Of a stretch of 64,000 bases of DNA, positions 8,137 through 18,881 are shown in pieces. The DNA comes from Chitinophaga oryzae. GTDB taxonomy: Bacteria; Bacteroidota; Bacteroidia; Chitinophagales; Chitinophagaceae. The notes beneath the pieces are model-generated. The model worked only from the letters and a program-made list of their open reading frames with translations. It did not search any database and was not told the origin of the DNA. Location of the stretch: NCBI RefSeq assembly GCF_012516375.2, contig NZ_CP051204.2, forward strand, positions 7,626,001 through 7,690,000, read 5' to 3'. The position numbers were made by a program, and so were the translations under genes. The first letter of the stretch is position 1; every line of letters begins with the position of its first letter.

Positions 8137-9288
8137 TCACAAATAAATCACGGGATTGCGTACAGGCAGGTTCCTGAGCACTTCATCTACCTGAGGATCA
8201 TGGTTTAACATCAGCCAGAGGCGGTAATAATCCATATTATTGAAAGCTGCCGCCCCAAACAACAGGAAAGGCTGTGCTACCGGCCACTCGCTCCAGTACA
8301 TTACATCTTTGGGATAAGGCCAGGTGCTCTTGTCTTTCACATAAGGATACAGGAAAGCAATGCCTTTGCCTATATTACGCTGCTCTGCCGTATACTGCCA
8401 GAGGTTATTCTTTTTGTCGCTCAGCAGCTGGCAAATAGTGCTCATCGCATCGAGGTTAAACAACGAGTAGCCGTAAGGTTTAGTCCGGCGCAGTTCCAGC
8501 GGAAAACTGCCGTCTTCCGCCATCTGTGCGGGCAACAATACTGTTTTATAACGGTTGATACAGAAGTTGGTCCACTCGCGGTTACCGGTAAACTGTGCAA
8601 AAGCGGCTACCTGCATCACCCAGCAGGTACCGTGATTGTTCTTCGCATTCATCTCATCCTTACCATAAGGATGGGTAGTCATCCAGTTCAGGTAGGCGGT
8701 AAACCAGCTCTTAAACGCCACCAGGTCGGCCGGCGGTATTACGCCGGCCTTTTCCATGACCCGCAGCGCCTGTACCACTTCCAGCAGCTGTATAGTATCG
8801 ATGATACCAATCCCCCTGCCGGTAGCACGGCCTTTGATAGCCTGCGCATACAACAGGCCGGGGTTCATCCGCGTAGCCTCATCTTCAAACCAGGCACGGG
8901 CATGCACCAGGGCATGCTGCAGGTACGTTTTATCTTTTGTGGCCACGTAGCCCGCTGCCAGCGCCCCCATCACGCGACTGAAACGGATCATCACCTCGCG
9001 GTGCTTCACAAAGTTATCCGGATTACTTTGCCCGTCGCGCTGCACATACGGACTATCGGCAGATGCCGGGTTCGGCCACCAGTAATCGCCTTCGGAATAA
9101 AAATCGTGCTTGCCGCCCGCACTACGGTCACAGCTAAACGCAGTAATCGTCAGCGGCATCTGTTGCAGCGCCCAGCCGGCACGCTCCAGGATAGCCGGCC
9201 TGGTGTCCTGCAGCACCTTCTTCAGCAGCGGGGACTGTGCCTGCACCTGCCCGGCGAGCAGTAATAAAAACAATATAATGTACCGCAT
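8137..9288 (-). CDS. Exported alginate-lyase-family protein
   Basis: A protein of 383 residues from ATG at 9288, which begins with a good signal peptide (MRYIILFLLLLAGQVQAQ). An upstream in-frame start at 9321 would add residues encoded by a repeat element and is rejected. The body is an alpha/alpha-barrel type with GDYWWPNP, the family motif KNNHGTCW, and RRTKPYGYSLFNLDA. These match the alginate lyase family (PF05426), whose Asn-His pair in NNHG is catalytic in relatives. Members act on uronate-containing polysaccharides by beta-elimination, but many family members have other or unknown substrates. It lies downstream of the GH36/GH29/GH95/GH2 operon, separated by a 199-base repeat region. 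Confidence 0.85.
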   Translation of the reverse strand: MRYIILFLLLLAGQVQAQSPLLKKVLQDTRPAILERAGWALQQMPLTITAFSCDRSAGGKHDFYSEGDYWWPNPASADSPYVQRDGQSNPDNFVKHREVMIRFSRVMGALAAGYVATKDKTYLQHALVHARAWFEDEATRMNPGLLYAQAIKGRATGRGIGIIDTIQLLEVVQALRVMEKAGVIPPADLVAFKSWFTAYLNWMTTHPYGKDEMNAKNNHGTCWVMQVAAFAQFTGNREWTNFCINRYKTVLLPAQMAEDGSFPLELRRTKPYGYSLFNLDAMSTICQLLSDKKNNLWQYTAEQRNIGKGIAFLYPYVKDKSTWPYPKDVMYWSEWPVAQPFLLFGAAAFNNMDYYRLWLMLNHDPQVDEVLRNLPVRNPVIYL

Positions 9289-9305
9289 AGGAATTAATAT
9301 TTGTT

Positions 9306-9504
9306 CACGCAAAGACGCCAAGCAGCAGAGGCGCTAAGAAAAATAAGAAAAAAAGAAGATCACGCAAAGACACTAAGCAGCAGAGGCGCTAAGAAAAATA
9401 AGAAAAAAAGAGCACACAAAGAGGTCAGGAAAAGGAGAAACGAAAAACAGCAAAGGGCGATCTCCGCTCCTTTGCTGCTTATGTTGCTTAGCGACTTTGC
9501 GTGA
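9306..9504 (-). repeat. CGCAAAG-type repeat cluster with two 55-bp tandem copies
   Basis: Two nearly identical 55-base units start at 9306 and 9361 (CACGCAAAGAC...GCAGAGGCGCTAAG then a poly-A-rich tail). The far end carries the inverted counterpart CTTAGCGACTTTGCGTGA (about 9487-9504). In between, AGCAAAGGGCGATCTCCGC and CTCCTTTGCTGC form a partial palindrome. Part of this element (GATCTCCGCTCCTTTG) recurs exactly at 56596-56611. The element's right end supplies the last codons and stop of the GH36 gene. Confidence 0.75.
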
Positions 9505-11284
9505 TGAAGACCTTTCCGTCATGCCCTCCCACTTCCATGGTAAAGGTACCGGTATGCCGGCCATAACTTTTCCCGGTCCAGTAATCCAGCACCTCACAGG
9601 GTTTGTCCAGTTTTACCGTTAGTTTTTTGGGAGATGTCTGCCAGTTGAGTAAGATGATATTTTTTCCTGTCGCCGTATTGACTTCTCCCACTTCAAAATT
9701 GGTATCGGTGAAGGCGGCCGCTTTCGCCGTGGGAGGCGCTGCTTTGCGCAGCATATCCAGCCGTTCAGGCGATATTTTGGTCAGGTCATCACCGCTGAGC
9801 AACATGCCGCCGGTAGCATATATCAGCGCCGCATGGAAGTTAAACTCATTGTCAGGCATATTACCGGTGAGCACCAGGCAGTCGGGGTCGTTCCACCACA
9901 GACGGCCATTTTGCCAGGAGCGGTAGAGATTCTCCCGGCCTGACTTTTCGAAGACGGTCCAGGTGCGTTTGATATCCATACTGCTGCGGGAACCGTGTAC
10001 CAGTCCCAGTGAAGGCCACAGCGGGTGATTGCACCCGAGGATAAAAGCGTCGCGGGTACCTTTGAGAATAGCGGTCATACCACGACGGTAAGCTTCCACC
10101 CTTGTTGCATTTTTGTCGTAATAAACGCCGCCATGAATTGCTCCCCAGAAATTGGCGTCGAGCTTGAAGTAAGTAACGCCCCAGTCGTTGCGCATGGTGC
10201 GGAACAGCTGTTCAAAATGCCGTTGTACTTCCGGATGGGTGCCATCCAGCACGTACCACGGCTTCAGGCGCCAGCCGCCGAAAGTAACCAGGTCGCTGCG
10301 CAGCGGTTTGCCGTTTTTGTCTTTCACCAGCCATTCGGGATGCTGTTTGAAGATGGTGGAATTGCTGTCGCAGATAAAAGGCGCTACCCAGATAGCCGGC
10401 TCAAACCCTTTATCACGGATGGTATGCAGCACCTGCTGCACGTTGCCGCCGAAAGAGTTGCCCACCTCCAGCCAGTCGCCCATATGCGGCTGATAACCGT
10501 CGTCCAGCTGGATGTATTTCAGCGCAGGAATATTGGTTTTGATATAATCGAGATTATCATAAATATTCTGCGCGGTCACCCTGGGACCAAAACAATACCA
10601 GGAGCACCAGCCGGCAGGCGGCGCTTTGAACTCCAGCCGCGGATGGAAATGATGAATGCGGGCAGCAAAGCGGTCCAGCAGGTTGTTGCCGTCCCTGCCG
10701 CTAAGCACCATCAGTTCCTCCAGCTTAAACTCCTTGCCCGGCGCCAGCTCAAGGTCTTCCAGGTCTATCACTGCCTTGATGGTATCTGCGGAGAGGTAGA
10801 ACTTGCCCACAAAGCGGTTACTGGAAGTATATCCCAGCAACAGCTGTACGTCTTTCACGGGGTACAGGCGCAGCAGGTTGTAAACCGCCAGGTAACCTTC
10901 GGGCTTCGGTATTTTATAATGGCCTTCATCGGTGTAGTTGCCTAATGTTTTAGGCGCCGCCAGTGTACCGGCAGTCTGCGTCAGCATCTGGAAACCTTCT
11001 GCATAGAAGGGCGTAGAAGACGGCAATACCCTGCCTACGGCGCCCAGCACCACTTCTTTCAGTTTTACAGGCTGCCCACCGGTATTGACTACCCGTACAT
11101 CGCACAGTTCGCCGGACCAGTTGCGTACCACCTTCACGGTGGCCGGCGCCACGGCGCCGCCGGACTGGTACACCGTAGCCGGACTGGCTTTCAGCGCTTT
11201 TATAAAACGGTCTGTTTCTCCTGCGCGGGCCAGTAAGTGGACCAGCAGCAAACAGGTTGTTAATATCAGGGAGTGTTTTTTCAT
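9488..11284 (-). CDS. GH36-type alpha-galactosidase-like glycoside hydrolase
   Basis: A protein of 598 residues from ATG at 11284, with a signal peptide (MKKHSLILTTCLLLVHLLAR) and cleavage near AGE. A beta-rich N-terminal domain is followed by a TIM barrel: GWCSWYCFGPRVTAQNI, IQLDDGYQPHMGDWLE, GFEPAIWVAPF, and TYFKLDANFWGAIHGG, where the Asp of KLD is the expected nucleophile in clan GH-D. The remainder shows LLSGDDLTKISPERLDMLRK and a C-terminal beta domain. It probably removes alpha-galactose or a related sugar in the periplasm. It is the last gene of the operon GH2-GH95-GH29-GH36: the preceding GH29 stop is 4 bases before its start. Its C-terminal ITQSR is encoded inside a repeat element. 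Confidence 0.88.
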   Translation of the reverse strand: MKKHSLILTTCLLLVHLLARAGETDRFIKALKASPATVYQSGGAVAPATVKVVRNWSGELCDVRVVNTGGQPVKLKEVVLGAVGRVLPSSTPFYAEGFQMLTQTAGTLAAPKTLGNYTDEGHYKIPKPEGYLAVYNLLRLYPVKDVQLLLGYTSSNRFVGKFYLSADTIKAVIDLEDLELAPGKEFKLEELMVLSGRDGNNLLDRFAARIHHFHPRLEFKAPPAGWCSWYCFGPRVTAQNIYDNLDYIKTNIPALKYIQLDDGYQPHMGDWLEVGNSFGGNVQQVLHTIRDKGFEPAIWVAPFICDSNSTIFKQHPEWLVKDKNGKPLRSDLVTFGGWRLKPWYVLDGTHPEVQRHFEQLFRTMRNDWGVTYFKLDANFWGAIHGGVYYDKNATRVEAYRRGMTAILKGTRDAFILGCNHPLWPSLGLVHGSRSSMDIKRTWTVFEKSGRENLYRSWQNGRLWWNDPDCLVLTGNMPDNEFNFHAALIYATGGMLLSGDDLTKISPERLDMLRKAAPPTAKAAAFTDTNFEVGEVNTATGKNIILLNWQTSPKKLTVKLDKPCEVLDYWTGKSYGRHTGTFTMEVGGHDGKVFITQSR

Positions 11285-11288
11285 AACG

Positions 11289-13148
11289 TTATTTTGGTTG
11301 CATAGTGATTTCAAATAGTCTCATTAATTCCGTACCACTGATCTGCGTGGGTTTCACCGTGATCTCATATTCTCCTGCCGGCAGCCTGATTTCCCGTAAC
11401 GCCTGTGTAACGATCTCCGTTTTCCTGGCAGATGCCACTGCTGCCCGGATCACATTTTTACCGATACGGATTTCGCAGGCATTGCCCGGAGGCTGGTCCG
11501 TAGCGTATTTGATGCCGATGTTAAACACGGCGTCGCGGGTAGTCCGCACCTTCCAGCTGAGGTACTGGTCCATATTTTTCCAGCCGTGCACATAGTAAGC
11601 GGCCTTCTTGCCATCGCCGAAAGAGAAGCCTTTGCCGTGTTGTGTGGCATCAAATGCCCGCAGCACGTTGGTGATACCCCGCGTGTCCAATACGCGTGCA
11701 CTGTCGCCTTTTATGGTTTTCATTTCGAGGACGATTACGCTGTTCACACTGTCCGGCGCGCTTTCCGGCAGCGTGATGCTCAGGTCTTTCGGGTTCACGC
11801 GGGTCACTTTCACCGGCTGCTTGCCGGCCAGCAGGTACGCGTTTGCTACGTGTCCGTACAAACCGCCTACGTACAACGGATTGCTCCAGTGAAATACGTG
11901 CAGGTACAGTTTATTGCCTTTGCGGGTGCTTTCGCCCCAGGGCTGTGGCGGCAAGGGCGTAGCGGTAGTGCCGTAGATACTTTCTCCGTTCTGCTGCATC
12001 CAGCTGCCAATGCCGTGCAGGATCAACGTGTCCCGGGGGTCTATGGAACCATCTCCTTCCGGACCGATGTTCATCAGCAGGTTGCCTCCTTTCGCGGCGG
12101 CCTTGGCCATCAGGCGGATGAAGAACCCCACCGGCTTATGACTGCTGTCATAACGGGAATATCCATACGATTCGTTGGTAGTAGGAATCGCTTCCCAGTC
12201 GCCGGTCACGGGATAAAACTCCGCCGGCCGGTCGGAAGTGTTTTTATAATCGCCGAAGGAGATGGCGCCGGTGCGGGCCAGCCGTCCGTTGACCACCACC
12301 TTGTCATCCACCGCGCGAATGGCTTCCAGGATGCGGATGTTCTCGCTCAGCGGCAGCTTGTGCGGCGTATCAAACCAGAGGATGTCCGGATGATATTTGC
12401 GCAGCAGCTCCTGTATCTGCGGGATAGATTTTTCATTGACATACTTCACGGCTTTCGGCAGCAGCTCCGGATGGGCGTCGTACCAGTTGGTACCGCCATA
12501 CAGGTTTTTATCGCCGCCGGGATTATTGTAATCCCAGTCATTGCCGGGCGCGTCCGGATGTTCCCAGTCAAAAGCATGTGAATAATAAAAGCCAAAACGG
12601 ATACCGTATTTTTTACAGGCAGCCGACAGCGCCGCCATCGGGTCTTGCTGAAAGGATGACCGGCCAATGCTGTAGTCCCCGATGGCGGTGGGCCACATCG
12701 CCACGCCATCATGATGTTTGGCGGTTATGACGAGATACCGCATACCTGCATCGCGGATCATTTTCACCCAGGCGTCGGCATCGAAGTGCGCCGGGTTAAA
12801 ATGTTGTATCAGTTTTTCCGCATACTCCTGCCGGCCGATCTTTTCTTTCCGCATCAGGTGTTCAGCGTAGCCCTCCACCTTTTTGCCGTTCCATTCGCCG
12901 CCGGGCACGGAATACACGCCCCAGTGAATAAAACAACCGAAGCGGGCTTCTCGCCACCAGGCGATGCGCTGGTCATGGGTTTTCATGGAGGCTATCCACC
13001 AGCCGTATACAGCCGAATCAATGGCCGTTTTATCACGACTGGCGGCTTTCTGGGCAAGGATGCCGTCGTCATCGCCTTTTACCTGCGCCATGGTGGCGGC
13101 AGATACAACGCTAACGGCTATACTGAATATTGTCTTCCTGAAATTCAT
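11289..13148 (-). CDS. Alpha-L-fucosidase, GH29
   Basis: A 619-residue exported enzyme that hydrolyses alpha-L-fucosyl linkages with retention. After a signal peptide ([22 protein letters not shown]) come the GH29 hallmarks: [17 protein letters not shown] (about 70-86), [12 protein letters not shown] (141-152), [14 protein letters not shown], and ILWFD with the nucleophile at about Asp260. [20 protein letters not shown] closes the barrel. The C-terminal region is a carbohydrate-binding-like beta domain. The start ATG overlaps the stop of the upstream GH95 gene (ATGA), implying translational coupling. It is one of three GH29 genes in the window, and its sequence differs clearly from the 20436 gene, suggesting different linkage preferences (inference). 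Confidence 0.95.
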   Translation of the reverse strand: MNFRKTIFSIAVSVVSAATMAQVKGDDDGILAQKAASRDKTAIDSAVYGWWIASMKTHDQRIAWWREARFGCFIHWGVYSVPGGEWNGKKVEGYAEHLMRKEKIGRQEYAEKLIQHFNPAHFDADAWVKMIRDAGMRYLVITAKHHDGVAMWPTAIGDYSIGRSSFQQDPMAALSAACKKYGIRFGFYYSHAFDWEHPDAPGNDWDYNNPGGDKNLYGGTNWYDAHPELLPKAVKYVNEKSIPQIQELLRKYHPDILWFDTPHKLPLSENIRILEAIRAVDDKVVVNGRLARTGAISFGDYKNTSDRPAEFYPVTGDWEAIPTTNESYGYSRYDSSHKPVGFFIRLMAKAAAKGGNLLMNIGPEGDGSIDPRDTLILHGIGSWMQQNGESIYGTTATPLPPQPWGESTRKGNKLYLHVFHWSNPLYVGGLYGHVANAYLLAGKQPVKVTRVNPKDLSITLPESAPDSVNSVIVLEMKTIKGDSARVLDTRGITNVLRAFDATQHGKGFSFGDGKKAAYYVHGWKNMDQYLSWKVRTTRDAVFNIGIKYATDQPPGNACEIRIGKNVIRAAVASARKTEIVTQALREIRLPAGEYEITVKPTQISGTELMRLFEITMQPK

Positions 13149-15673
13149 CGTATGTCGTAGATTTTACCGGCTACTGTGGGCACATCGTACTCATATACTT
13201 TTTTAAGCGTCAGCTCCGCCAGTTTAGACACATCTTTCACCTCGGTTTTTACCGGAATGGGCAAGGGATAAAAAGGGTTGCTGTTAACGCCCGTCGCCGG
13301 CTGCAGCGCTACGCCGTTGACCTGCACCGGTTTTGCCGTGCGGATGCGCAGGTTGCCGCCCAGCAGGGAACGTACCACTGCGTGGGTGAGCTGACCGTCT
13401 TTCCATTCCATGTCAACTTCAAAGCCACCACGCGCTTTCAGGCCTTTGACGCTACCGGAGGGCCATGCGTCCGGCAGGGCAGGCAACAGGTGCACCACAC
13501 CGTCATGACTCTGTACCAGCATCTCGGTAATACCGGAGGTAACGCCGAAGTTGCCGTCTATCTGGAAAGGCGGATGCGCATCGAACAGGTTGGGGTAAGA
13601 ACCGCCGCTGTTATCGGCTACGCTCACCTCCTGGCCGCCGGCGAGGAACAGCTGTTTGTTCAGCATCGTATAGGCGTGGTTGCCATCTTCGAGGCGTGCC
13701 CACCAGTTGATCTTCCATGATTTGGACCAGCCGGTGCCGCCGTCGCCGCGCATCAGCAGGCTGCGTTTAGCCGCTGCCGCGAGTACCGTGTCGCGGCGCG
13801 GATTGATGAAGTTGCCCGGGAAGAGGCCATACACGTGAGATACATGACGGTGATTATCTTTCGGATCGTCCCAGTCTTTATACCACTCCTGCAGCTGACC
13901 GTATTGTCCTGCCTGGAAGGGAAACATATCTTTCATCCGGTCTTTTATTTTTGCGGCGAGGTCCGCGTCCTTGCCCAGCACCGCCGCGGCGCGCAGAGTA
14001 TTGGTAAACAGATCATGGATGATGGACAGGTCCATAGTGGTAGCGATGCTCACGGAGCCTTCCCTTTTTCCGTCTATCAGGAAATTGTTTTCCGGGGTGG
14101 TGGAAGGATTGGTCACCCACTGACCTTTGTCATTTTTTATGAGCCAGTCGAGCATAAATTCAGCGGCGCCTTTCAGGTCGGGGTACATTTGTTCCAGCTG
14201 TTGTTTATTGCCGGTGAACAGGTAGTGTTCCCACAGGTGGCGGCTCAGCCAGGCCCCGCCCATAGGCCATATCGCCCATTTGGGATTTCCGTTGGGGTCG
14301 CTGAAATCGAAGCCTCCCACCGGGTTGGTCATCGCCCAGATATCTGTGTTATGATGAGCGGTCCAGCCGGAAGCGCCATAGTTAACGGCAGCGGTTACAC
14401 GTCCGCGTTTGGCCATCTTGTGGATGAAGTCAAACAGCGGCTGGCCGCACTCCGACAGGTTGGCTGTTTCAGAGGGCCAGTAATTCATTTCCGTATTGAT
14501 ATTGATGGTGTAGTTGGAACCCCATGGCGGCTGCATTTCCTTGTTCCATAAGCCTTGCAGGCTGAGTGCGGGACCTCCTTTGCGGGAGCCGGCGATCATC
14601 AGGTAGCGGCCATATTGGTAGAGCAGGGTGGTCAGCTGCGGATCGCGGTTGCCGCCGTTGCTGGTATATACTTTCAGGCGTTCGTCGGTAGGCAGTTGTT
14701 CGCCGCCGTCGGTGCCCAGGTCCAGCGACACTTTGCTGAACAAACGCTGGTGGTCTGCAAGGTGTTTTTTCAGCAGGGACGCGTAAGTGTCGCCCTGCGC
14801 TTTCTTCAGCGGCGACGCGGCGGCAGCGGCAGGATCTCCGGCCCAGTCTTCCGGGCTTTTATAGCTGGTACCGATGGATACCAGCAGCACCGCTTCCGTA
14901 GCGCCGTTCACGGTGATACCTGCGGTATCAGCGGTTATTTTACCGCCGCTGGCGCGGGCATCCAGGTGCACTTCATAGTTGATGCCTTTATCGCCGTAGA
15001 CGATCTGTTTGGCTTCATAAGGGCGGCTGGCCACATATTCCGGGCAACGGCCTTTCATTACGAGGTAGTGATTATTGACGGCTTTGTTCGTATGTGGCAT
15101 CCCGTTAGCGAAGCTTGTATGAAAGCGCAGCATGCCCGGTTTGCTGGCAGTATAGCGGACCACCAGCAGTTGTGCAGGGTAGCTGGAAAAAACTTCCCGG
15201 GTGTAATGCACACCGTCAGCGGTGTAAGCAACTTTGCTTACACCGCTGTTGAGGTCTAACTCACGGTGGTAGCTGTCTGCGTTCCGGGGCACGTCGTTCT
15301 CGATAAAGAGGCTGCCCAGTGTGATGTAGCGAGCACTGTAAGTGCCCATCATTTTTTTGGCCAGCTTGTCGGCTTCTTTGTATTTGCCTTCATTCAGCAG
15401 CTGGCGCATCTGGGGCAGTGTTTCTTTCGCCAGCGGGTTATCGCCGTTGCGCGGCGTGCCGGACCAAAGGAAACCTTCGTTGAGTTGCAGCTCTTCTTTC
15501 TGTACGCCGCCGAAGACCATGGCGCCAAGGCGGCCGTTGCCTACAGGCAGCGCTTCCACCCATTGCCGGGCAGGCTGTTTGTACCAGAGCTTCAGCAGGG
15601 AATCGGCCGGAGTGGCGGCGTACGCCTGCCACGAAAAAATCAGCAGCCCTATCCCGGTAAAAAATTTTTTCAT
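13145..15673 (-). CDS. Alpha-L-fucosidase/alpha-galactosidase, GH95
   Basis: A protein of 842 residues from ATG at 15673 (a GTG two codons earlier is possible). The signal peptide is [21 protein letters not shown]95 features are all present: [47 protein letters not shown], the catalytic-site motif [13 protein letters not shown], and [20 protein letters not shown] followed by [18 protein letters not shown]95 enzymes are inverting and usually cut alpha-1,2-fucose, for example on xyloglucan or blood-group-type glycans; some act on L-galactose. It overlaps the GH29 start by 4 bases and follows the GH2 gene by 23 bases, so it is in the same operon. Confidence 0.96.
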   Translation of the reverse strand: MKKFFTGIGLLIFSWQAYAATPADSLLKLWYKQPARQWVEALPVGNGRLGAMVFGGVQKEELQLNEGFLWSGTPRNGDNPLAKETLPQMRQLLNEGKYKEADKLAKKMMGTYSARYITLGSLFIENDVPRNADSYHRELDLNSGVSKVAYTADGVHYTREVFSSYPAQLLVVRYTASKPGMLRFHTSFANGMPHTNKAVNNHYLVMKGRCPEYVASRPYEAKQIVYGDKGINYEVHLDARASGGKITADTAGITVNGATEAVLLVSIGTSYKSPEDWAGDPAAAAASPLKKAQGDTYASLLKKHLADHQRLFSKVSLDLGTDGGEQLPTDERLKVYTSNGGNRDPQLTTLLYQYGRYLMIAGSRKGGPALSLQGLWNKEMQPPWGSNYTININTEMNYWPSETANLSECGQPLFDFIHKMAKRGRVTAAVNYGASGWTAHHNTDIWAMTNPVGGFDFSDPNGNPKWAIWPMGGAWLSRHLWEHYLFTGNKQQLEQMYPDLKGAAEFMLDWLIKNDKGQWVTNPSTTPENNFLIDGKREGSVSIATTMDLSIIHDLFTNTLRAAAVLGKDADLAAKIKDRMKDMFPFQAGQYGQLQEWYKDWDDPKDNHRHVSHVYGLFPGNFINPRRDTVLAAAAKRSLLMRGDGGTGWSKSWKINWWARLEDGNHAYTMLNKQLFLAGGQEVSVADNSGGSYPNLFDAHPPFQIDGNFGVTSGITEMLVQSHDGVVHLLPALPDAWPSGSVKGLKARGGFEVDMEWKDGQLTHAVVRSLLGGNLRIRTAKPVQVNGVALQPATGVNSNPFYPLPIPVKTEVKDVSKLAELTLKKVYEYDVPTVAGKIYDIR

Positions 15674-15696
15674 GAGCACATCGTGTTTGAATACAG

Positions 15697-18171
15697 TTAA
15701 TAGGTAATGGTAACAATACCGGAAGCCAGTCCCTTAGCCGTAGCAGCCACTGCCGCGGCGCCGGAAGCGGTGGTGCGCAAAAAGATACAGGCCTGGCCGT
15801 TAGCCAGCTGTACTTTCCGGGAGCCGCTGGCGGTGCCCTGGTCCACTATCAGCTGACCATCTCCGGCCATTGAAAAAGTGATTTCGTTAGCCGCATCGAG
15901 GCACAGCACGCCCTTGTCGTCTACGGCCTTTACCCGTACCTTCCGGAGGTTATCGCCGGTAAAGGTTCTATCTTCCTCTACTATCAGTTTCACGGGGGCC
16001 GACCATGTGGCGGTCTGGTATTGCCAGGTGACTTCATCGGTGACGGTATGCTTTCCCTTACGGGCCTCCACTTTTATCCGGTTGACGCCTGTTGGCAGCG
16101 GCACCTGCCAGCGCAGTCCGGCAGCGGGAAAGTCCTGGCTGTTACGTTTTCTGACACCGGCGCTTTTTCCGTTGACAAACAGTTCTGCTTCCGTGCAGTT
16201 GGAGTATACGCGTATTTCTTTGGCCTCTCCTTCCCTCCCCCAGCGCACGGGCCAGCCGTGGCCGTAGATATGTGCCATAGGCGCTTCGGTCCAGTACGAC
16301 CGGAACACATAATATATTTCTTTAGGAGTAAGGTCGCGGGCCACGATGCCTTTCTGATTGACATAAGGCACGGGGTTTTCCGGCCGCAACGGTGTGGAGA
16401 AATCTTTGAACACCCAGTAAGCGGTGCCGGTCAACTGAGGCATGGTCTCCTGTTCTTTCAGGTGCCAGTCTACCAGGTTCACCGCGTACGACTCAGACCA
16501 GTCGCCGTCTTTGGAGGCCCTGGCGTTGCCGCCGGTAAGGGCGAAATCGCCGGTACGTTCATCAGCGCCTTTGCCGGTAGCTACCTGTTTGATAAACTGT
16601 TCCGGTTCTTCCGCGAAGCGGCCCTGATGGCTGTCTGCGCCCCATTCGGCATGAAAGAAATGAGGTACGCGGGCTATCTCTTTCAGGCTTTCGGATTTGT
16701 ATTCCGTATAGCGGCCACGGTACCAGCCCGCCCAGATAGAAGGCGAGTATACGTCCACGATATCTTTACAGAAGTCGCAACGGCGGATGGTGGTTTTGCG
16801 CGTACTATCCTGCTGGTGTGCCATGGTGTTCAGTTCCGACATGAACGTGCGGATCTTCTCCTTATCGAATTCAGGAAAATCGCCGGGCCAGTCGTTTTCG
16901 TTGCCCAGTCCCCACAGGATGACAGCCGGGTGATTGCGATGCTGGCTAATCATATTGGTAAGCATCCTGCGCGCCTGCTCTTTGTAGGTGTCTCCACCCA
17001 GTCCGCCTCTGCACCAGGGAATTTCTTCCCATACCAGGATGCCGAGACTGTCGCACAACTGCAATACGATGCGTGATTGCTGGTAGTGGCCGAGCCGGAT
17101 AAAATTGGCGCCCATATTTTTAATGAGCAACATTTCCTGGCGGATCATGTCTTCCGTCATGGCGGCGGCTACGCCGGCATGGTCTTCATGGCGATGGGTA
17201 CCTTGCAGCAGCAGGCGCTTGCCGTTGAGCAGGAAAGGCCCTTGTTTCACAAATTCAAAGTGCCGGAAGCCGGTATGGCCTTTCCATTCGGCGGTACCGG
17301 CGGTGGAGGTAAGGCGGGCTTCCACGGTGTACAGGGCGGGCTGGCCGGGAGACCATAGCATTGGTTTTTTCAGGGAGATGCTGGCCAGTGGTTGTTCACC
17401 TGATTTTATACTGATGTCCTGCCGGACCTCTTTCACGACTTTCTGTTGCGGGTCGAGCAGGCGCAATTCCAGTGTACCGCGGGAGATGTTGCCCGGGTTA
17501 CGGAAAGCGGCGCTGACGTTTAGTGTGCCATTGTTGCCTGCAGCGTCTGTGATGGCTTGCACATGAAACGTTTCGAAGGATAACGCCGGCGTATAAACGA
17601 GATTAACATAACGATACAATCCGCCGTACACGTTAAAGTCTGACATGTCGGAGGGAATCATTTCCAGGTCGCGGGTATTGTCGCAGCGGACGGACACCGG
17701 CACTTTTCCTTTGAAGCGTTTGGCGTCGGGCGATTGCAGGAACTGCTGTACTGCTTCGGTGATATCGGCCGTCCATTCGTCATAACCGCCGGTATGGGCT
17801 GCTACTTTGGTGGTGTAGACGTATATGGCCGTTTTTTGTCCCGCGCCTTCAAAATGCAGTAATGTACGGCCGTTTGTATAAGGGTTATGGATGTCCAGCA
17901 GGGTGCGGTACCAGCCGGGGCCTTCGTAATAGTTTTCTTCCGGGCTCACGGCATCCGTGGCGTTGAAGCAGTGCGGCAGGGTTACCTGTTGCCACAGCGG
18001 TACTGATTCGGGGCTGCCTGCGGCCGCGGGCCTGACGGCTTCCCAGATACCGCCGAGATCTCCCCGGAGATATTCCCATTGCTGTGTGAGGCGGATAGAT
18101 TGTTGTGCCTGGCAAAAGTAACTGCCCGACAACAGGCACCATAACATGCACCAGAATCCTGTTCTTTTCAT
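15697..18171 (-). CDS. Beta-galactosidase-type glycoside hydrolase, GH2
   Basis: An 824-residue exported enzyme with signal peptide [20 protein letters not shown] ending QAQ. The N-terminal jelly roll (about 30-190) includes [10 protein letters not shown] and [12 protein letters not shown]. An immunoglobulin-like domain follows (about 200-305), then the barrel: [28 protein letters not shown], and [11 protein letters not shown] with acid/base Glu at about 425, and HAEWGAD with nucleophile at about Glu509. A C-terminal DUF4982/BIG-like beta domain completes it. It probably removes beta-galactose, perhaps after fucose removal by the partner enzymes. It is the first gene of the four-gene operon ending at GH36; a LacI-type palindrome lies 173 bases upstream. 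Confidence 0.94.
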   Translation of the reverse strand: MKRTGFWCMLWCLLSGSYFCQAQQSIRLTQQWEYLRGDLGGIWEAVRPAAAGSPESVPLWQQVTLPHCFNATDAVSPEENYYEGPGWYRTLLDIHNPYTNGRTLLHFEGAGQKTAIYVYTTKVAAHTGGYDEWTADITEAVQQFLQSPDAKRFKGKVPVSVRCDNTRDLEMIPSDMSDFNVYGGLYRYVNLVYTPALSFETFHVQAITDAAGNNGTLNVSAAFRNPGNISRGTLELRLLDPQQKVVKEVRQDISIKSGEQPLASISLKKPMLWSPGQPALYTVEARLTSTAGTAEWKGHTGFRHFEFVKQGPFLLNGKRLLLQGTHRHEDHAGVAAAMTEDMIRQEMLLIKNMGANFIRLGHYQQSRIVLQLCDSLGILVWEEIPWCRGGLGGDTYKEQARRMLTNMISQHRNHPAVILWGLGNENDWPGDFPEFDKEKIRTFMSELNTMAHQQDSTRKTTIRRCDFCKDIVDVYSPSIWAGWYRGRYTEYKSESLKEIARVPHFFHAEWGADSHQGRFAEEPEQFIKQVATGKGADERTGDFALTGGNARASKDGDWSESYAVNLVDWHLKEQETMPQLTGTAYWVFKDFSTPLRPENPVPYVNQKGIVARDLTPKEIYYVFRSYWTEAPMAHIYGHGWPVRWGREGEAKEIRVYSNCTEAELFVNGKSAGVRKRNSQDFPAAGLRWQVPLPTGVNRIKVEARKGKHTVTDEVTWQYQTATWSAPVKLIVEEDRTFTGDNLRKVRVKAVDDKGVLCLDAANEITFSMAGDGQLIVDQGTASGSRKVQLANGQACIFLRTTASGAAAVAATAKGLASGIVTITY

Positions 18172-18343
18172 AACTGTTATTGTTGGTCAAAAGAAACGCC
18201 GCTACGGCCATTTCCGGCGCAGGGCCTTCATGGCAGTTCATTGTATCACGGTGTTCCAAAAGCTGTCTGAATTTGGTTGCTGGGCTATTTTTCCTGCGGC
18301 TTTTTCTGCTTCATAACGTGTTTTGGCGACAGGTTTAAAATAG

Positions 18344-18385
18344 AATAGTGAAAGTTATGCAAACGGTTGCATAACTTTCACTATT
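18344..18385. promoter_or_regulatory. Perfect 19-bp inverted repeat with LacI-type core, likely operator
   Basis: Arms 18344-18362 and 18367-18385 are exact reverse complements around a 4-base centre. The core TGCAAACGGTTGCA has the central CG and flanking TGCAA/TTGCA of LacI-family sites. It lies 173 bases upstream of the GH2 start. No LacI-family gene is in the window. A terminator role is less likely because nothing is transcribed toward it with a clear U tract. Confidence 0.6.
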
Positions 18386-18881
18386 ATTTTGTCTTTTATC
18401 GGTAGTTTTTAAACTGTGACGGCAGTGATTTCCACTGGCCCGCCTGATGGGCGGAGCTTACAGCGGAAATTACGCCTGCCGGCAGCCAACGCTCCCTCCG
18501 TTATGCCTGTTGTTTCTCTCCGGCTACGTTGCCGGACGCCTTATCTGTGCGGCCTCCCTTTTTGCTGCCGCAACGATGGCAGTACAAGATAAACATAGCC
18601 TGTTGCAGATCGGCTTAGCTGACGGCATAGCATTCTCCGCCCGGCATACAGCAGTATGTCAGATCATCACATTTCGGTTTTTTCATGGAGAAGGATCAGG
18701 CACAAGTGCAGGGCTTTACAGATGTCACTACCTTAACTGATGCGTGTTAAAGGTTCGGTTTCCATTGAGGGAATCAGGCACAGGCTCCAGGTTGGGCATT
18801 CACATTTCCACTGATGATAGCGGCACATCGGGCACAGGCAATTGTGCGTTGTTGGCACTGGTCAGTTTAACCGGTAAAAGT
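18386..18881. other. Non-coding or decayed stretch between the GH2 promoter region and the LuxR gene
   Basis: About 500 bases without a convincing gene. The few open frames lack plausible composition, start context or known motifs. Base composition is GC-richer than the neighbouring AT-rich gap at 19.5-20.4 kb, so decayed coding sequence is possible, but no homology was recognised. Confidence 0.4.

Noticed and set aside
9289..9321. Upstream start for the alginate-lyase-like protein
   Set aside because: It would be encoded by the CGCAAAG repeat and would bury the signal peptide; ATG 9288 is better.
18447..18740. A 97-codon plus-strand frame between the GH2 and LuxR genes
   Set aside because: The composition is unlike a protein (Cys/Arg/Ser patches), with no family motif and no promoter; it is probably non-coding.
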